In this document: positions 1 to 7,403 of the stretch, one piece after another
Layout of the letters: each line of letters starts with the position of its first letter
Position numbering within the stretch: the stretch's first letter is position 1
From: DATBLQ01 sp036555325
Lineage (GTDB): Bacteria; Pseudomonadota; Alphaproteobacteria; Rhizobiales; Aestuariivirgaceae
NCBI GenBank assembly: GCA_036555325.1
Contig: DATBLQ010000032.1
Location: forward strand, 1 to 21,162
DNA: 21,162 nucleotides
Direction: 5' to 3'
The notes under the pieces: model-generated
The model's database searches: none
Told to the model about the DNA's origin: nothing
The model's input: only the letters and a program-made list of their open reading frames with translations
Translations under genes and position numbers: made by a program

Positions 1-2
1 TA

Positions 3-265
3 CTGGATGGTTCAGTATTTGTCCAGCCTGAGGATGTCGTCAGGCATCCAACATTAAGTCGCGAGCAAAAGATCAAGATACTGCGTCGTTGGAAATATGA
101 CGCAAGCGAACTTTCCGTGCCACTGAGGAAGGAATGCCTGATAGAAATAGTGATCTGCTGCGGCGTATTCTTGTTACCTTGAGTGATCTCACTGGTATTG
201 ACCTAGAGCTTACCAGTTCAACCAAACAATATTGCATACCGCGATCGGCGGTTAACCCCAAATAG
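3..265 (+). pseudogene. Frameshifted small hypothetical protein, 5' end outside window
   Basis: The frame beginning at base 3 reads as a protein with the pieces PEDVVRHPTLSREQKIKIL and RRWKYDASELSV, then loses sense near base 119. Moving to the next frame restores a coherent C-terminal half (EEGMPDRNSDLLRRILVTL, then SDLTGIDLELTS), ending at the TAG at 263-265. A single missing base between the Ser-Val codons and the following Ala-Thr-Glu-Glu explains both halves. From memory the composite resembles a small family of uncharacterised Rhizobiales proteins built on a 'PxxVxxxPxLSxEQKxxILRRWxYDAxEL...EEGMP' pattern; no function is known to me. The start codon lies upstream of the window, so the full length is unknown. 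It could be a true pseudogene or a sequencing error. Confidence 0.55.
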
Positions 266-330
266 GCGCTAGCCTGGTATGCTCCATGTGGCTCAGGTAT
301 CTCGGCCGATGTCATTGTCAGGAGACCTAG

Positions 331-777
331 ATGAACCGTAAACCTCTCGCTGCTGCTTGCTGTCTGCTGCCTCTATTTGGAGCAAACGGCGCGCTGGCAC
401 AGTCTTCCTTCCTCACCAGTAGTGAGCTAATTAGCGAAGGCGAGGTTCTGTTTGCCCTTTATTGTGCGTCCTGTCACGGTGCCGATGCCCGCGGCGGTGG
501 ACCTGTCGCTGGCGAAATGAAAACGCCTCCGCCTTCTCTGCGGGAAATCGCCAAGCGCCGTGGCGCTTTTAGTGAGCAAGAGATTACTTCCTACATCGAC
601 GGTCGAAATATGCCCCGCGCCCATGGCAGTTCAGAAATGCCCGTTTGGGGAACATTGTTCGGGTATGTGGCCGAAGCGGGCAAGATATTGGATCCAAGCC
701 AACAATCTGCTGAGGCGAAAGCACAACAGAATATCGCTCTAATTGTGAAATACCTCGGGTCCATTCAGGGCCCATAG
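331..777 (+). CDS. Secreted monohaem c-type cytochrome
   Basis: The protein has 148 residues. Residues 1-24 form a Sec signal peptide (hydrophobic core, probable cleavage after ALAQ), so it is exported to the periplasm. The haem-attachment motif CASCH is at 45-49, with His49 as the proximal haem ligand. The likely distal ligand is Met103 in EMPVWG, the pattern of small cbb3-type / class I cytochromes. The role would be single-electron transfer; the partner cannot be named from sequence. The ATG at 331 is preceded by AGGAG (320-324) at good spacing. No oxidase or dehydrogenase subunit is adjacent: it stands alone between a broken small gene and the BON remnant, 350 bases before the dehydrogenase operon. 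The haem motif makes the class secure; the physiological role is open. Confidence 0.9.
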   Translation: MNRKPLAAACCLLPLFGANGALAQSSFLTSSELISEGEVLFALYCASCHGADARGGGPVAGEMKTPPPSLREIAKRRGAFSEQEITSYIDGRNMPRAHGSSEMPVWGTLFGYVAEAGKILDPSQQSAEAKAQQNIALIVKYLGSIQGP

Positions 778-791
778 ACGGACACATGCGC

Positions 792-808
792 TGTTCTCTT
801 CGAGAACA
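792..808. terminator. Short perfect hairpin after the cytochrome gene
   Basis: TGTTCTC-TTC-GAGAACA is a 7-bp inverted repeat with a 3-base loop, 15 bases past the cytochrome stop. There is no T-run after it, so it may be a weak terminator, an mRNA 3' end stabiliser or a regulator site. Confidence 0.25.
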
Positions 809-861
809 CCACCTTGATGCAAATGAGCTTGATGCGCAATTTCACTTGCGTACTTTCGCCG

Positions 862-1028
862 CTAAATCGATGATTCGATCGGCTGAGTGATCATGTTATC
901 GTTGACAGCTCGCACTCCTCGAATGGATTCGGCAGCCACTCGAATGGCTCGACGTTCCGCTTCTGACTGCCTGACCCTCACAGGTCGACGACACCGCCAC
1001 TCACGGTGATGAGGATTGAGCAGCGCCG
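862..1028 (-). pseudogene. Remnant of a BON-domain protein (C-terminal end)
   Basis: The minus strand of this apparently empty gap reads as the end of a BON domain. A start piece (ILITVSGGVVDL) sits in one frame. After a shift near 980 comes RVRQSEAERRAIRVAAES, then IRGVRAVNDNMITQP, ending at a TAG (862-864). This matches the usual BON signature of a Gly-Val-Val strand, a Ser-Glu-Ala-Glu-Arg helix and a Gly-Val-x-x-Val-x-Asn end. A further TAG at 1029-1031 blocks the frame upstream, so the gene carries at least one frameshift and one stop. In rhizobia such domains often follow two CBS domains in one protein; no CBS part is visible here. BON domains are thought to bind membranes or lipids. The remnant is not expected to make a protein. 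Confidence 0.6.
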
Positions 1029-1127
1029 CTACGACTGTTGAACGGCCGGCTGCCGATTGCCATAGATTTCAAGCCCACTTCGGGCGATCATTCCAAAGAT
1101 TGGCTCGAAGCTCGAGGAGGAAGGTAG

Positions 1128-2918
1128 ATGACCGTCGTTGAAGCTCCCGCGACAGCATCCGAAAGGCCGATCAGAAAAGATCGAGCCGCCCTTTCACCGC
1201 GCCCCAATTTGTTCGACTACGAGGAAGAGCGATCGCACTTCGATTGGTCCGACGCGTGGAAGCTGCTCGACGGGCTTCCTGGCGGCAAGGGCTATAACAT
1301 CGCCCACGAGACCATCGACCGCCACGCCGCCGGTGCGCGTGCCGACAAGGTTGCCATGCGATGGATCGGCAAGACGGGCGCACGACGTGATTTCACCTAT
1401 CGCGACCTGCAACGCGAGACTAACCGCTTCGCGAATGCGCTTGCCAGCCTTGGCGTCAAGCGGGCGGAACGCGTTTTTGTGCTGCTAGGTAGACTGCCGG
1501 AGCTCTACATTGCGCTGCTAGGCGCACTGAAGGCGCGTTGCGTGGTATCGCCACTTTTTTCCGCTTTCGGTCCCGAGCCCCTCGCGACTCGTATTGGAAT
1601 CGGCGAGGGACGCGTGCTCGTCACGACCCCGGAGCTCTACCGCCGCAAGGTCGAAGGGGTGCGCGAGCGCATGCTGAGCCTTTCGCAGGTCATCCTCGTC
1701 GGTGAGGGTGAGGCTGAGGGCACGAGGCTTCACCGATGGCCGTCACTGGTCGATACAGCTTCGTCGGACTATTCTATCGCCGCGACCGATCCCGAGGACA
1801 TGGCGTTGCTGCATTTCACCAGCGGCACGACGGGTCGGCCCAAGGGCGCGATCCACGTGCATGGTGCGCTCGTGGCGCATCACGCTACTGGACGCTACGC
1901 GCTCGACCTCCACGAGGACGACATCTACTGGTGCACGGCCGATCCCGGCTGGGTGACCGGGACGAGCTACGGAATCCTTGCGCCGCTGTCGAATGGCGTC
2001 ACCAGCGTGGTTGTTGAAGGGGAATTCGATGCGCAGACCTGGTATTCGACGTTGGAGCGTGAACGCGTCACCGTCTGGTACACTGCTCCCACGGCCATTC
2101 GCATGATGATGCGGCTCGGCGCGGAAGCCGCCAAAGGATACGATCTTTCGGCGCTGCGTTTCGCCGCCAGCGTCGGCGAACCGCTCAATCCCGAAGCGGT
2201 CGTGTGGGGGCTGGAGGCGTTCGGGTTACCCTTCCACGACAATTGGTGGCAGACAGAGACCGGTGGCATCATGATCGCCAACTTCCATGCTCTTGACATT
2301 AAACCGGGTTCGATGGGCAAGCCGCTGCCCGGTATCGAAGTGGCCATACTGCGGCACGAGCAGGGCAAGAGCAAAGATGTGATAGAAGAGCCAATGATTG
2401 AGGGCGAGCTGGCGCTGAAGAAAGGGTGGCCTTCGATGATGCGCGGCTACCTCAACGAAGAGGAACGCTACCGCAAATGTTTTGTCGGCGACTGGTATCT
2501 CACCGGCGACCTCGCAAAGCGAGATGCCGACGGCTATTTTTGGTTCGTTGGCCGGGCCGACGATGTCATTAAGTCCGCCGGGCACCTCATCGGCCCCTTC
2601 GAGGTCGAGAGCGCTCTGATGGAGCATTCAGCCGTTGCGGAGGCGGGCGTCATCGGCAAGCCGGATCCTACCATAGGCGAGGTCGTCAAGGCATTTGTTG
2701 CACTCAAGCCCGGCTACGAGCCCTCCGAGAGCCTGCGCAAGGAGCTCCTCGGCCACGCGCGCAAGCGACTCGGTCCGGCCGTTGCGCCCAAGGAGATCGA
2801 TTTCCGCACCAACCTGCCGAAAACCCGCTCCGGCAAAATCATGCGCCGCCTCTTGAAGGCTCGCGAGTTGGGGTTGCCGGAGGGCGATCTGTCGACGCTC
2901 GAAAGCGATGAGACATGA
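1128..2918 (+). CDS. Acetyl-CoA-synthetase-like AMP-forming acyl-CoA synthetase
   Basis: This 596-residue member of the ANL superfamily activates a carboxylate with ATP to an acyl-adenylate and passes it to a thiol, normally CoA. Visible motifs are the phosphate loop TSGTTGRPKG (231-240), the core WWQTETGG (373-380), the TGD block (459-461) followed by GRADDVIKSAGH, and the C-terminal PKTRSGKIMRR with catalytic Lys570 (the residue acetylated in Acs enzymes). The double Trp before QTETGG corresponds to the Trp that limits Acs to acetate or propionate, so a short-chain substrate is likely. It is about 50 residues shorter than classical Acs. The start is chosen for the strong GAGGAGGAAGG just upstream. 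It is the first gene of a five-gene operon and its stop overlaps the next ATG. Transfer of the acyl group to the operon's own carrier protein instead of CoA is possible but unproven. Confidence 0.9.
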   Translation: MTVVEAPATASERPIRKDRAALSPRPNLFDYEEERSHFDWSDAWKLLDGLPGGKGYNIAHETIDRHAAGARADKVAMRWIGKTGARRDFTYRDLQRETNRFANALASLGVKRAERVFVLLGRLPELYIALLGALKARCVVSPLFSAFGPEPLATRIGIGEGRVLVTTPELYRRKVEGVRERMLSLSQVILVGEGEAEGTRLHRWPSLVDTASSDYSIAATDPEDMALLHFTSGTTGRPKGAIHVHGALVAHHATGRYALDLHEDDIYWCTADPGWVTGTSYGILAPLSNGVTSVVVEGEFDAQTWYSTLERERVTVWYTAPTAIRMMMRLGAEAAKGYDLSALRFAASVGEPLNPEAVVWGLEAFGLPFHDNWWQTETGGIMIANFHALDIKPGSMGKPLPGIEVAILRHEQGKSKDVIEEPMIEGELALKKGWPSMMRGYLNEEERYRKCFVGDWYLTGDLAKRDADGYFWFVGRADDVIKSAGHLIGPFEVESALMEHSAVAEAGVIGKPDPTIGEVVKAFVALKPGYEPSESLRKELLGHARKRLGPAVAPKEIDFRTNLPKTRSGKIMRRLLKARELGLPEGDLSTLESDET

Positions 2919-3901
2919 GTGACAAACCGCATCTCGGGCGCGAGCACGGCCAGCACCTCTATCGCGAGATGCTGCGCATCAGGCGCTTCGAAGCGAAGTG
3001 CGCCGAACTGTACCAGGCCCAGAAGATCCGCGGCTTCCTGCATCTCTACGATGGCGAGGAGGCGGTCGCCGTCGGGACCATGCAGGCACTGGAAGGCCGC
3101 GACGCGGTGGTCGCGACCTACCGCGACCACGGCCAGGCACTCGCCCGGGGCCTGCCGATGGGCGCGCTGATGGCGGAGATGTTCGGAAAGGTCGAAGGAT
3201 GCTCACGGGGGCGCGGCGGGTCGATGCATTTCTTCGACCGCGCGCGGCGCTTCTTTGGCGGCAACGCCATCGTCGGTGGCGGCCTACCGCTCGCCATCGG
3301 CGTAGCCATGGCGGACAAGCAGCTACGTCCCGGCGCTGTCACGGCCTGTTTCTTCGGCGAGGGCGCTGTCGGCGAAGGCGCCTTCCACGAAAGCATGAAT
3401 CTCGCCGAGCTGTGGGACCTGCCCGTCCTCTTCGTCTGCGAGAACAATCTCTACGCCATGGGTGTGCCGCTGGAGATTGCCGAGGCCGAAACCGACATCT
3501 TCCGCAAGGCGGCGGCCTACCGCACCCCAGCCGAGAAGGTCGACGGTATGAACCCGATCGCCGTTGAGGCAGCAGCGAGGAAAGCAGTGGAATCGATCCG
3601 CGCCGGGAACGGACCGTACTTCCTCGAGTGCCGCACTTATCGTTACCGGGCGCACTCCATGTTCGACCCGCAGCTCTACCGCACGCGCAAAGAAATCGAG
3701 CTGTGGAAAGAGCGCGACCCAATCCCGCGTATGCAGAAATGGCTCGTGGAGAACCACATGGTCTCGGCGGACGAGCTGCACAAGATCGATGCCGCGGTTG
3801 AGACCGAGATCGCCAGGGCGGTGGCCTTCGCCGAAGAAGGCGGGTGGGAAGCAGTTGAGGCCCTTGAGTGCTTCGTGCTGATGGACGAGGTGCCGGAATG
3901 A
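2915..3901 (+). CDS. 2-oxo-acid dehydrogenase E1 component, alpha subunit (PDH/acetoin-DH type)
   Basis: This 328-residue thiamine-diphosphate subunit would, with the next gene product, decarboxylate a 2-oxo acid (pyruvate, acetoin or relative) and reductively acylate the lipoyl group of E2. Visible landmarks are FLHLYDGEEAV (41-51), ATYRDHG (67-73), GRGGSMHFF (99-107) and the TPP motif from GEG (148-150) to ENN (176-178). The usual motif starts with GDG; here Asp is Glu, a conservative but notable change. The C-terminal RYRAHSMFDPQLYR corresponds to the phosphorylation-loop region of PDH E1-alpha. The ATG overlaps the synthetase stop in ATGA, indicating translational coupling. The sequence sits between the PdhA and AcoA branches, so no symbol is given; the substrate cannot be decided by eye. 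Confidence 0.9.
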   Translation: MSDKPHLGREHGQHLYREMLRIRRFEAKCAELYQAQKIRGFLHLYDGEEAVAVGTMQALEGRDAVVATYRDHGQALARGLPMGALMAEMFGKVEGCSRGRGGSMHFFDRARRFFGGNAIVGGGLPLAIGVAMADKQLRPGAVTACFFGEGAVGEGAFHESMNLAELWDLPVLFVCENNLYAMGVPLEIAEAETDIFRKAAAYRTPAEKVDGMNPIAVEAAARKAVESIRAGNGPYFLECRTYRYRAHSMFDPQLYRTRKEIELWKERDPIPRMQKWLVENHMVSADELHKIDAAVETEIARAVAFAEEGGWEAVEALECFVLMDEVPE

Positions 3902-4905
3902 ACGACAAATCCTCTCAGAGCGTCACGAACCGGATGACCTATCGCGAGGCCTGCAAACAGGCCATCCGCGAAGCGCTCATCGCGGACCCGCGGACCTTCC
4001 TCATGGGCGAGGATGTAGGGCTCTATGGCGGCTGCTACGCCGTCTCGAAGGGGCTACTTGAGGAGTTCGGTCCGAAACGCATCCGCGACACGCCACTCGC
4101 CGAGGCGGCATTTGTTGGTGCAGGCATCGGTGCCGCCATGGGCGGCCTGCGGCCAATTGTCGAGATCATGACATGCAATTTCAGCCTGCTCGCGCTCGAC
4201 CAGATCATGAACAACGCTGCCACGATCCCCCACATGTCCGGCGGCCAGTTTGCCGTGCCGCTGGTCATTCGCATGGCGACGGGTGGCGGGCGGCAGCTCG
4301 CGGCGCAGCACTCGCACAGCCTAGAAGGCTGGTTCGCCCATATTCCTGGCCTTAAGGTGCTGGCGCCCGGCACAATCGAGGATGCGCGCTACATGCTGAA
4401 GCCGGCGTTAGCTGATCCCAATCCAGTTCTGATCTTCGAACACATCGTCCTCTACAATGCCGAAGGCGAGCTCGATCCGGATGTGACCGGGGTCGACATC
4501 GCGAAGGCGAAGATCCGGCGCTTCGGCCGCGATGTAAGCATTCTCACCTATGGCAACAGCCTGCAGAAGTCGATCGCGGCAGCCGCGGCGCTGGCCCCAG
4601 CCGGCATCGAGGCCGAGGTGGTCGATCTGCGCGTACTTCGTCCGCTCGACACCGCCACGATCTTCGATTCCGTCGCGCGCACGCGCCGCTGCATCATCGT
4701 CGATGAGGGGTGGAAGAGTGGCTCGATCTCGGCCGAGATCGCGGCTCGCCTGTCGGAGGACCTTTTCTTCGAGCTCGACGCACCGATCCGCCGTATCTGC
4801 AGCCGCGAAGTTCCGATACCCTATGCTGCACATATGGAAGAGGCGGCATTGCCGCGGACCGCTGAGATCGTGGAGGACGCACGCAACCTGGTGAAGCCGC
4901 GATGA
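3898..4905 (+). CDS. 2-oxo-acid dehydrogenase E1 component, beta subunit
   Basis: This 335-residue transketolase-like subunit pairs with the preceding alpha subunit; the active site lies at the alpha/beta interface. Landmarks are TYREACKQAIREAL near the N-terminus, GEDVGLYGG (37-45), and RDTPLAEAAFVGAGIGAAMGG, in which the Glu of PLAEAAF is the residue that activates the TPP pyrimidine ring. Further on are QHSHSLEGWFAHIPGLKV and the C-terminal transketolase domain with EVVDLRVLRPLD. The frame stays open to a GTG at 3868. The ATG at 3898 is preferred because it forms the same ATGA overlap seen at every junction of the operon and has GACGAGG before it. Length is normal for PDH/AcoB beta subunits. 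Confidence 0.9.
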   Translation: MNDKSSQSVTNRMTYREACKQAIREALIADPRTFLMGEDVGLYGGCYAVSKGLLEEFGPKRIRDTPLAEAAFVGAGIGAAMGGLRPIVEIMTCNFSLLALDQIMNNAATIPHMSGGQFAVPLVIRMATGGGRQLAAQHSHSLEGWFAHIPGLKVLAPGTIEDARYMLKPALADPNPVLIFEHIVLYNAEGELDPDVTGVDIAKAKIRRFGRDVSILTYGNSLQKSIAAAAALAPAGIEAEVVDLRVLRPLDTATIFDSVARTRRCIIVDEGWKSGSISAEIAARLSEDLFFELDAPIRRICSREVPIPYAAHMEEAALPRTAEIVEDARNLVKPR

Positions 4906-6155
4906 CAGATTTCCTCATGCCTTCGCTGGGAGCCGACATGGAGAGCGGCAAGCTCGTCCAGTGGCTAGTCAAGCCGGGCAGCGCGGTGAAGAAAGGCGAC
5001 GTCATCGCCGTCGTCGAGACCCACAAGGGAGCGTTCGAGATCGATATATTCGAAGACGGTGTGGTGTCGGAACTCTGCGCCAGCGAGGGCGACGAACTGC
5101 CAGTGGGGGCCGTCCTTGCCTACCTGGCGAATCCGGGCGAGGAGGCTAAGCCCTTAGCGAAAGCTACCGAAGTGCTGCCGGCTCCCGGCGCAGCACCCCG
5201 GGAAGCCGCAGCTGGAATGCCCAAAGAGACCATATGCCCCGAGAAGAAGGTTGCCGACACGGCAGGATTGGCTCCAGCGGCTCGGCTTTCGGTCACCGTC
5301 CCCGCACCGCGCGCGAAGGTGAGTCCCGCCGCCCGCCGCCGCGCCCGTGCACTCGGCATCGACCCCGACACACTCCAGGGAACCGGCATCGAGGGTTCCG
5401 TCACGCTTGCGGACGTAGAGCTTGCGGCCGCGAAAGGCATTCGCGCCAAGGCGCCCTTCCCCACGGAGCCGGCGGTGCGCCGTAGGGGGTTCGATCCCAC
5501 CGAGATGCGACAGGCGATCGCCGCGGCGATGTCGAAGTCCAAACGCGAGATTCCTCACTTCTATATGTCGAGTACGATTGACATGAGTCGACCCTTGGCA
5601 TGGCTGGAAGCTTTCAACGAGCGTACGCCAGAGGAGCGGCTGCTACCGGCGGTCCTGCTGCTCAAGGCGACGGCCCTCGCATTGCGCGAGCATCCCCGTT
5701 TCAACGGTTTCTGGAAGGACGGCCGATTTCAGCCTGCCGACGATATCCACGTCGGATGGGCGATCGCCTTGCGCGGCGGCGGCCTGATTGCGCCGGCGAT
5801 CCACGAGGTGGACAAGCTTTCCCTGCAGCACCTGATGGCGGCGCTGCGAGATCTAGTGGCACGTGCCCGCGGCGGCGGCATCCGCGGCTCAGAAATGATG
5901 GACCCCACCTGCACGGTCACCAGCTTGGGCGACCGCGGCGCCCAATCAGTGCTCGGCGTCATCTATCCACCGCAGGTCGCCATACTCGGCTTTGGCCGAG
6001 TGCTGACACGGCCGTGGGTCACCGGCGGAAACGTCGTGGCTCGTGCGCTTATCACTGCCTCGCTCGCCGCCGATCACCGTGCCAGCGACGGCCATGCTGG
6101 CGGCCTCTTCCTCGCCGCGATTGACCGCATTTTGCAGGAGCCGGAAACTCTATGA
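4902..6155 (+). CDS. Lipoyl-dependent acyltransferase E2 of the 2-oxo-acid dehydrogenase complex
   Basis: The 417-residue E2 core protein takes the acyl group from E1 on a swinging lipoyl arm and transfers it to an acceptor, normally CoA. The single N-terminal lipoyl domain spans about 1-76, with the acceptor Lys42 in ETHKGAFEID (most E2s read ETDKA). A Pro/Ala-rich linker runs to about 138. The peripheral subunit-binding domain is about 139-176 (KVSPAARRRARALGI..., GTGIEGSV). The catalytic domain ends in DHRASDG with His392 and Asp396. All residues needed for catalysis are present. The start overlaps the E1-beta stop and the end overlaps the carrier-protein start. No dihydrolipoamide dehydrogenase (E3) is encoded in the window, so E3 would have to come from another locus. 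Confidence 0.92.
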   Translation: MTDFLMPSLGADMESGKLVQWLVKPGSAVKKGDVIAVVETHKGAFEIDIFEDGVVSELCASEGDELPVGAVLAYLANPGEEAKPLAKATEVLPAPGAAPREAAAGMPKETICPEKKVADTAGLAPAARLSVTVPAPRAKVSPAARRRARALGIDPDTLQGTGIEGSVTLADVELAAAKGIRAKAPFPTEPAVRRRGFDPTEMRQAIAAAMSKSKREIPHFYMSSTIDMSRPLAWLEAFNERTPEERLLPAVLLLKATALALREHPRFNGFWKDGRFQPADDIHVGWAIALRGGGLIAPAIHEVDKLSLQHLMAALRDLVARARGGGIRGSEMMDPTCTVTSLGDRGAQSVLGVIYPPQVAILGFGRVLTRPWVTGGNVVARALITASLAADHRASDGHAGGLFLAAIDRILQEPETL

Positions 6156-6406
6156 CCGAAGCTGACATCCGCAAACTCGCCTGCGAACTCCTCTCCGATA
6201 TCGCGCCGGATACCGACCCTGCTTCCCTGTCAGGGGACAAGGACATCCGCGAAGGGCTTGACATTGATTCCATGGATTTCCTCAACTTCGTCATTGCCCT
6301 GACCAAGCGGACAGGCATTGCGCTCCCGGAAAAGGACTATCCGAAGCTCGTTACGCTAGATGGCATCGTTGCATACGTTGCGAGGGAGGCCCAACCGAGC
6401 GGCTGA
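6152..6406 (+). CDS. Acyl carrier protein, last gene of the dehydrogenase operon
   Basis: This is an 84-residue acidic, helical protein with the phosphopantetheine attachment motif DIDSMDF; Ser40 is the predicted prosthetic-group site. The spacing from the N-terminus and the following helix (FLNFVIALTKRTGIALPEKDY) match type II acyl carrier proteins. It differs from a housekeeping AcpP, which reads DSLDTVEL. The ATG overlaps the E2 stop (ATGA), so it is translationally coupled to a lipoyl acyltransferase, an unusual partner. Possible roles are acceptor of the acyl group formed by E1/E2, acceptor of the acyl-adenylate made by the first gene, or octanoyl carrier for lipoylation of E2. The ACP identity is firm; its role is inference. 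Confidence 0.88.
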   Translation: MTEADIRKLACELLSDIAPDTDPASLSGDKDIREGLDIDSMDFLNFVIALTKRTGIALPEKDYPKLVTLDGIVAYVAREAQPSG

Positions 6407-6727
6407 CTTCGTATTGTTTTGACCCTAATGCCCGAACAAAGCGCGCCAAGTACCGCCCAGGGTAGCCACAAGTGTGTGCTCCCTTATGAGCCCAGTATCA
6501 CGTACACGCCAGCTCAATGAGGGTCTCAGTACTAAACGAGATGGCCAAGCAGATAGGATCGCAGGGGCTAAGTTCAGGTGGCGCAAGTCGAATGTGTACC
6601 AATCACCGTCACGTGCAAGTCGACTCACTTGAATCGATACACGGGTTCCGATCATTCGTGATGTCATTGTAAGCTGCAGAGTTTGGTCGGTTTTGTTTGC
6701 TCAGGATAGGGTTTCAATGGGTCGCAC
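6407..6727. other. Intergenic region without a supported gene
   Basis: This 321-base gap separates the carrier-protein gene from the 3' end of the NimA-like gene. An 80-codon minus-strand frame (6425-6667) exists, but it has no recognisable motif, no clear ribosome site and no codon pattern like its neighbours. Base composition looks more balanced than in the operon. I see no tRNA, strong terminator or repeat. Confidence 0.4.
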
Positions 6728-7192
6728 TCAGAGTTGTGCGGAACCCCCTTCCAGCGAGGCGCGGTGCCCGGTGATTTGATCGATAAGTATGCGGAAGTAG
6801 ACAGGCACCAACGGACGCACACGCCCATCAATGATCGTCTTGGCAAGGCCCGGTTCCCACCTGACTTCATGCTGATTCAGGAGGTTCCATATTTTTTCGC
6901 ACGTTGGTTGCCATTCTGATATAGGCAACTCCAGGTAACGTCCGTAAACAATGACGCTGCTCCATTGCTGGGAACTCTTAATCCGATCTACCTCGACGCA
7001 AACAAGAGGATTTGCACGCATCCATGTAATTTTCTGTCCGACAGTAGTGAAGCTGCAGATGGTATCTTCATAGTAAGTGTAGTAGAAGGGCGTAATGTAC
7101 GGTTGAGATTCCTTAGCGCAAGCCAGTCTCCCAAACCGTTCTTCCGCCAACAATTCCAAGCTGGCTTGTTTGCTTAGCTCTTCGATCTGCAT
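6728..7192 (-). CDS. NimA-like pyridoxamine-5'-phosphate-oxidase-fold flavoprotein
   Basis: With the start at 7192 this is a 154-residue protein of the split-barrel PNPOx/NimA group. Signs are LLAEERFGRLACAKESQPY at the start, the strand pair ITPFYYTYYEDTIC, FTTVGQKITWMRANPLVCVEVD (the segment that contacts flavin phosphate in the family) and the end strand VPVYFRILIDQITGHR. Members bind FMN, F420 or haem; some reduce nitroimidazoles, and many are simply predicted flavin-binding proteins. The frame stays open to 7288, but MQIEELSKQ at 7192 gives the normal family length and leaves a FixK-type palindrome (7254-7267) outside the gene, 68 bases upstream of the start. It is divergent from the HhH gene. 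Family call good; substrate unknown. Confidence 0.8.
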   Translation of the reverse strand: MQIEELSKQASLELLAEERFGRLACAKESQPYITPFYYTYYEDTICSFTTVGQKITWMRANPLVCVEVDRIKSSQQWSSVIVYGRYLELPISEWQPTCEKIWNLLNQHEVRWEPGLAKTIIDGRVRPLVPVYFRILIDQITGHRASLEGGSAQL

Positions 7193-7253
7193 GGGAACTT
7201 TTTCCGCAAATTGCTTCGATGGCGCGATGTTATGCGATTGACGAAGTCCTGTA

Positions 7254-7267
7254 TTGATCTGCCGCAA
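7254..7267 (-). promoter_or_regulatory. FNR/FixK-type box upstream of the NimA-like gene
   Basis: TTGATCTGCCGCAA fits the published Bradyrhizobium FixK2 consensus TTG(A/C)-N6-(T/G)CAA; on the minus strand it reads TTGCGGCAGATCAA. Its centre is about 68 bases before the chosen start. A class II arrangement (box at -41.5) would give a leader of roughly 27 bases, with AACATC near the expected -10. Confidence 0.45.
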
Positions 7268-7316
7268 CTTCAGCCAGACCGGTGTCACGGCTGACAGAGC
7301 TTCGAGTGGCCCTCAG

Positions 7317-7330
7317 TTGCGGTAAGTCAA
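7317..7330 (+). promoter_or_regulatory. Second FixK-type box, upstream of the HhH gene
   Basis: TTGCGGTAAGTCAA also fits TTG(A/C)-N6-(T/G)CAA. Its centre is 80 bases before the ATG at 7404. A box at -41.5 would place the transcript start near 7365 with a leader of about 39 bases. With the box at 7254 it makes a pair in a 211-base divergent region. Confidence 0.42.
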
Positions 7331-7403
7331 AATCAGCAAGGCCGTGTAGGTGCATTTTTTGAAAACCTAATCGTGTGCCGGCATTCAGCCAGAGGCGGAG
7401 ATT

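Noticed and set aside
792..808. TGT...ACA palindrome as a NifA upstream activator site
   Set aside because: The spacing is TGT-N11-ACA, not the required N10, and no -24/-12 sigma-54 element with correct GG-N10-GC spacing was found before 1128.
6425..6667. 80-codon minus-strand frame between the carrier-protein and NimA-like genes
   Set aside because: There is no motif, no clear ribosome site and no family resemblance; treated as non-coding.
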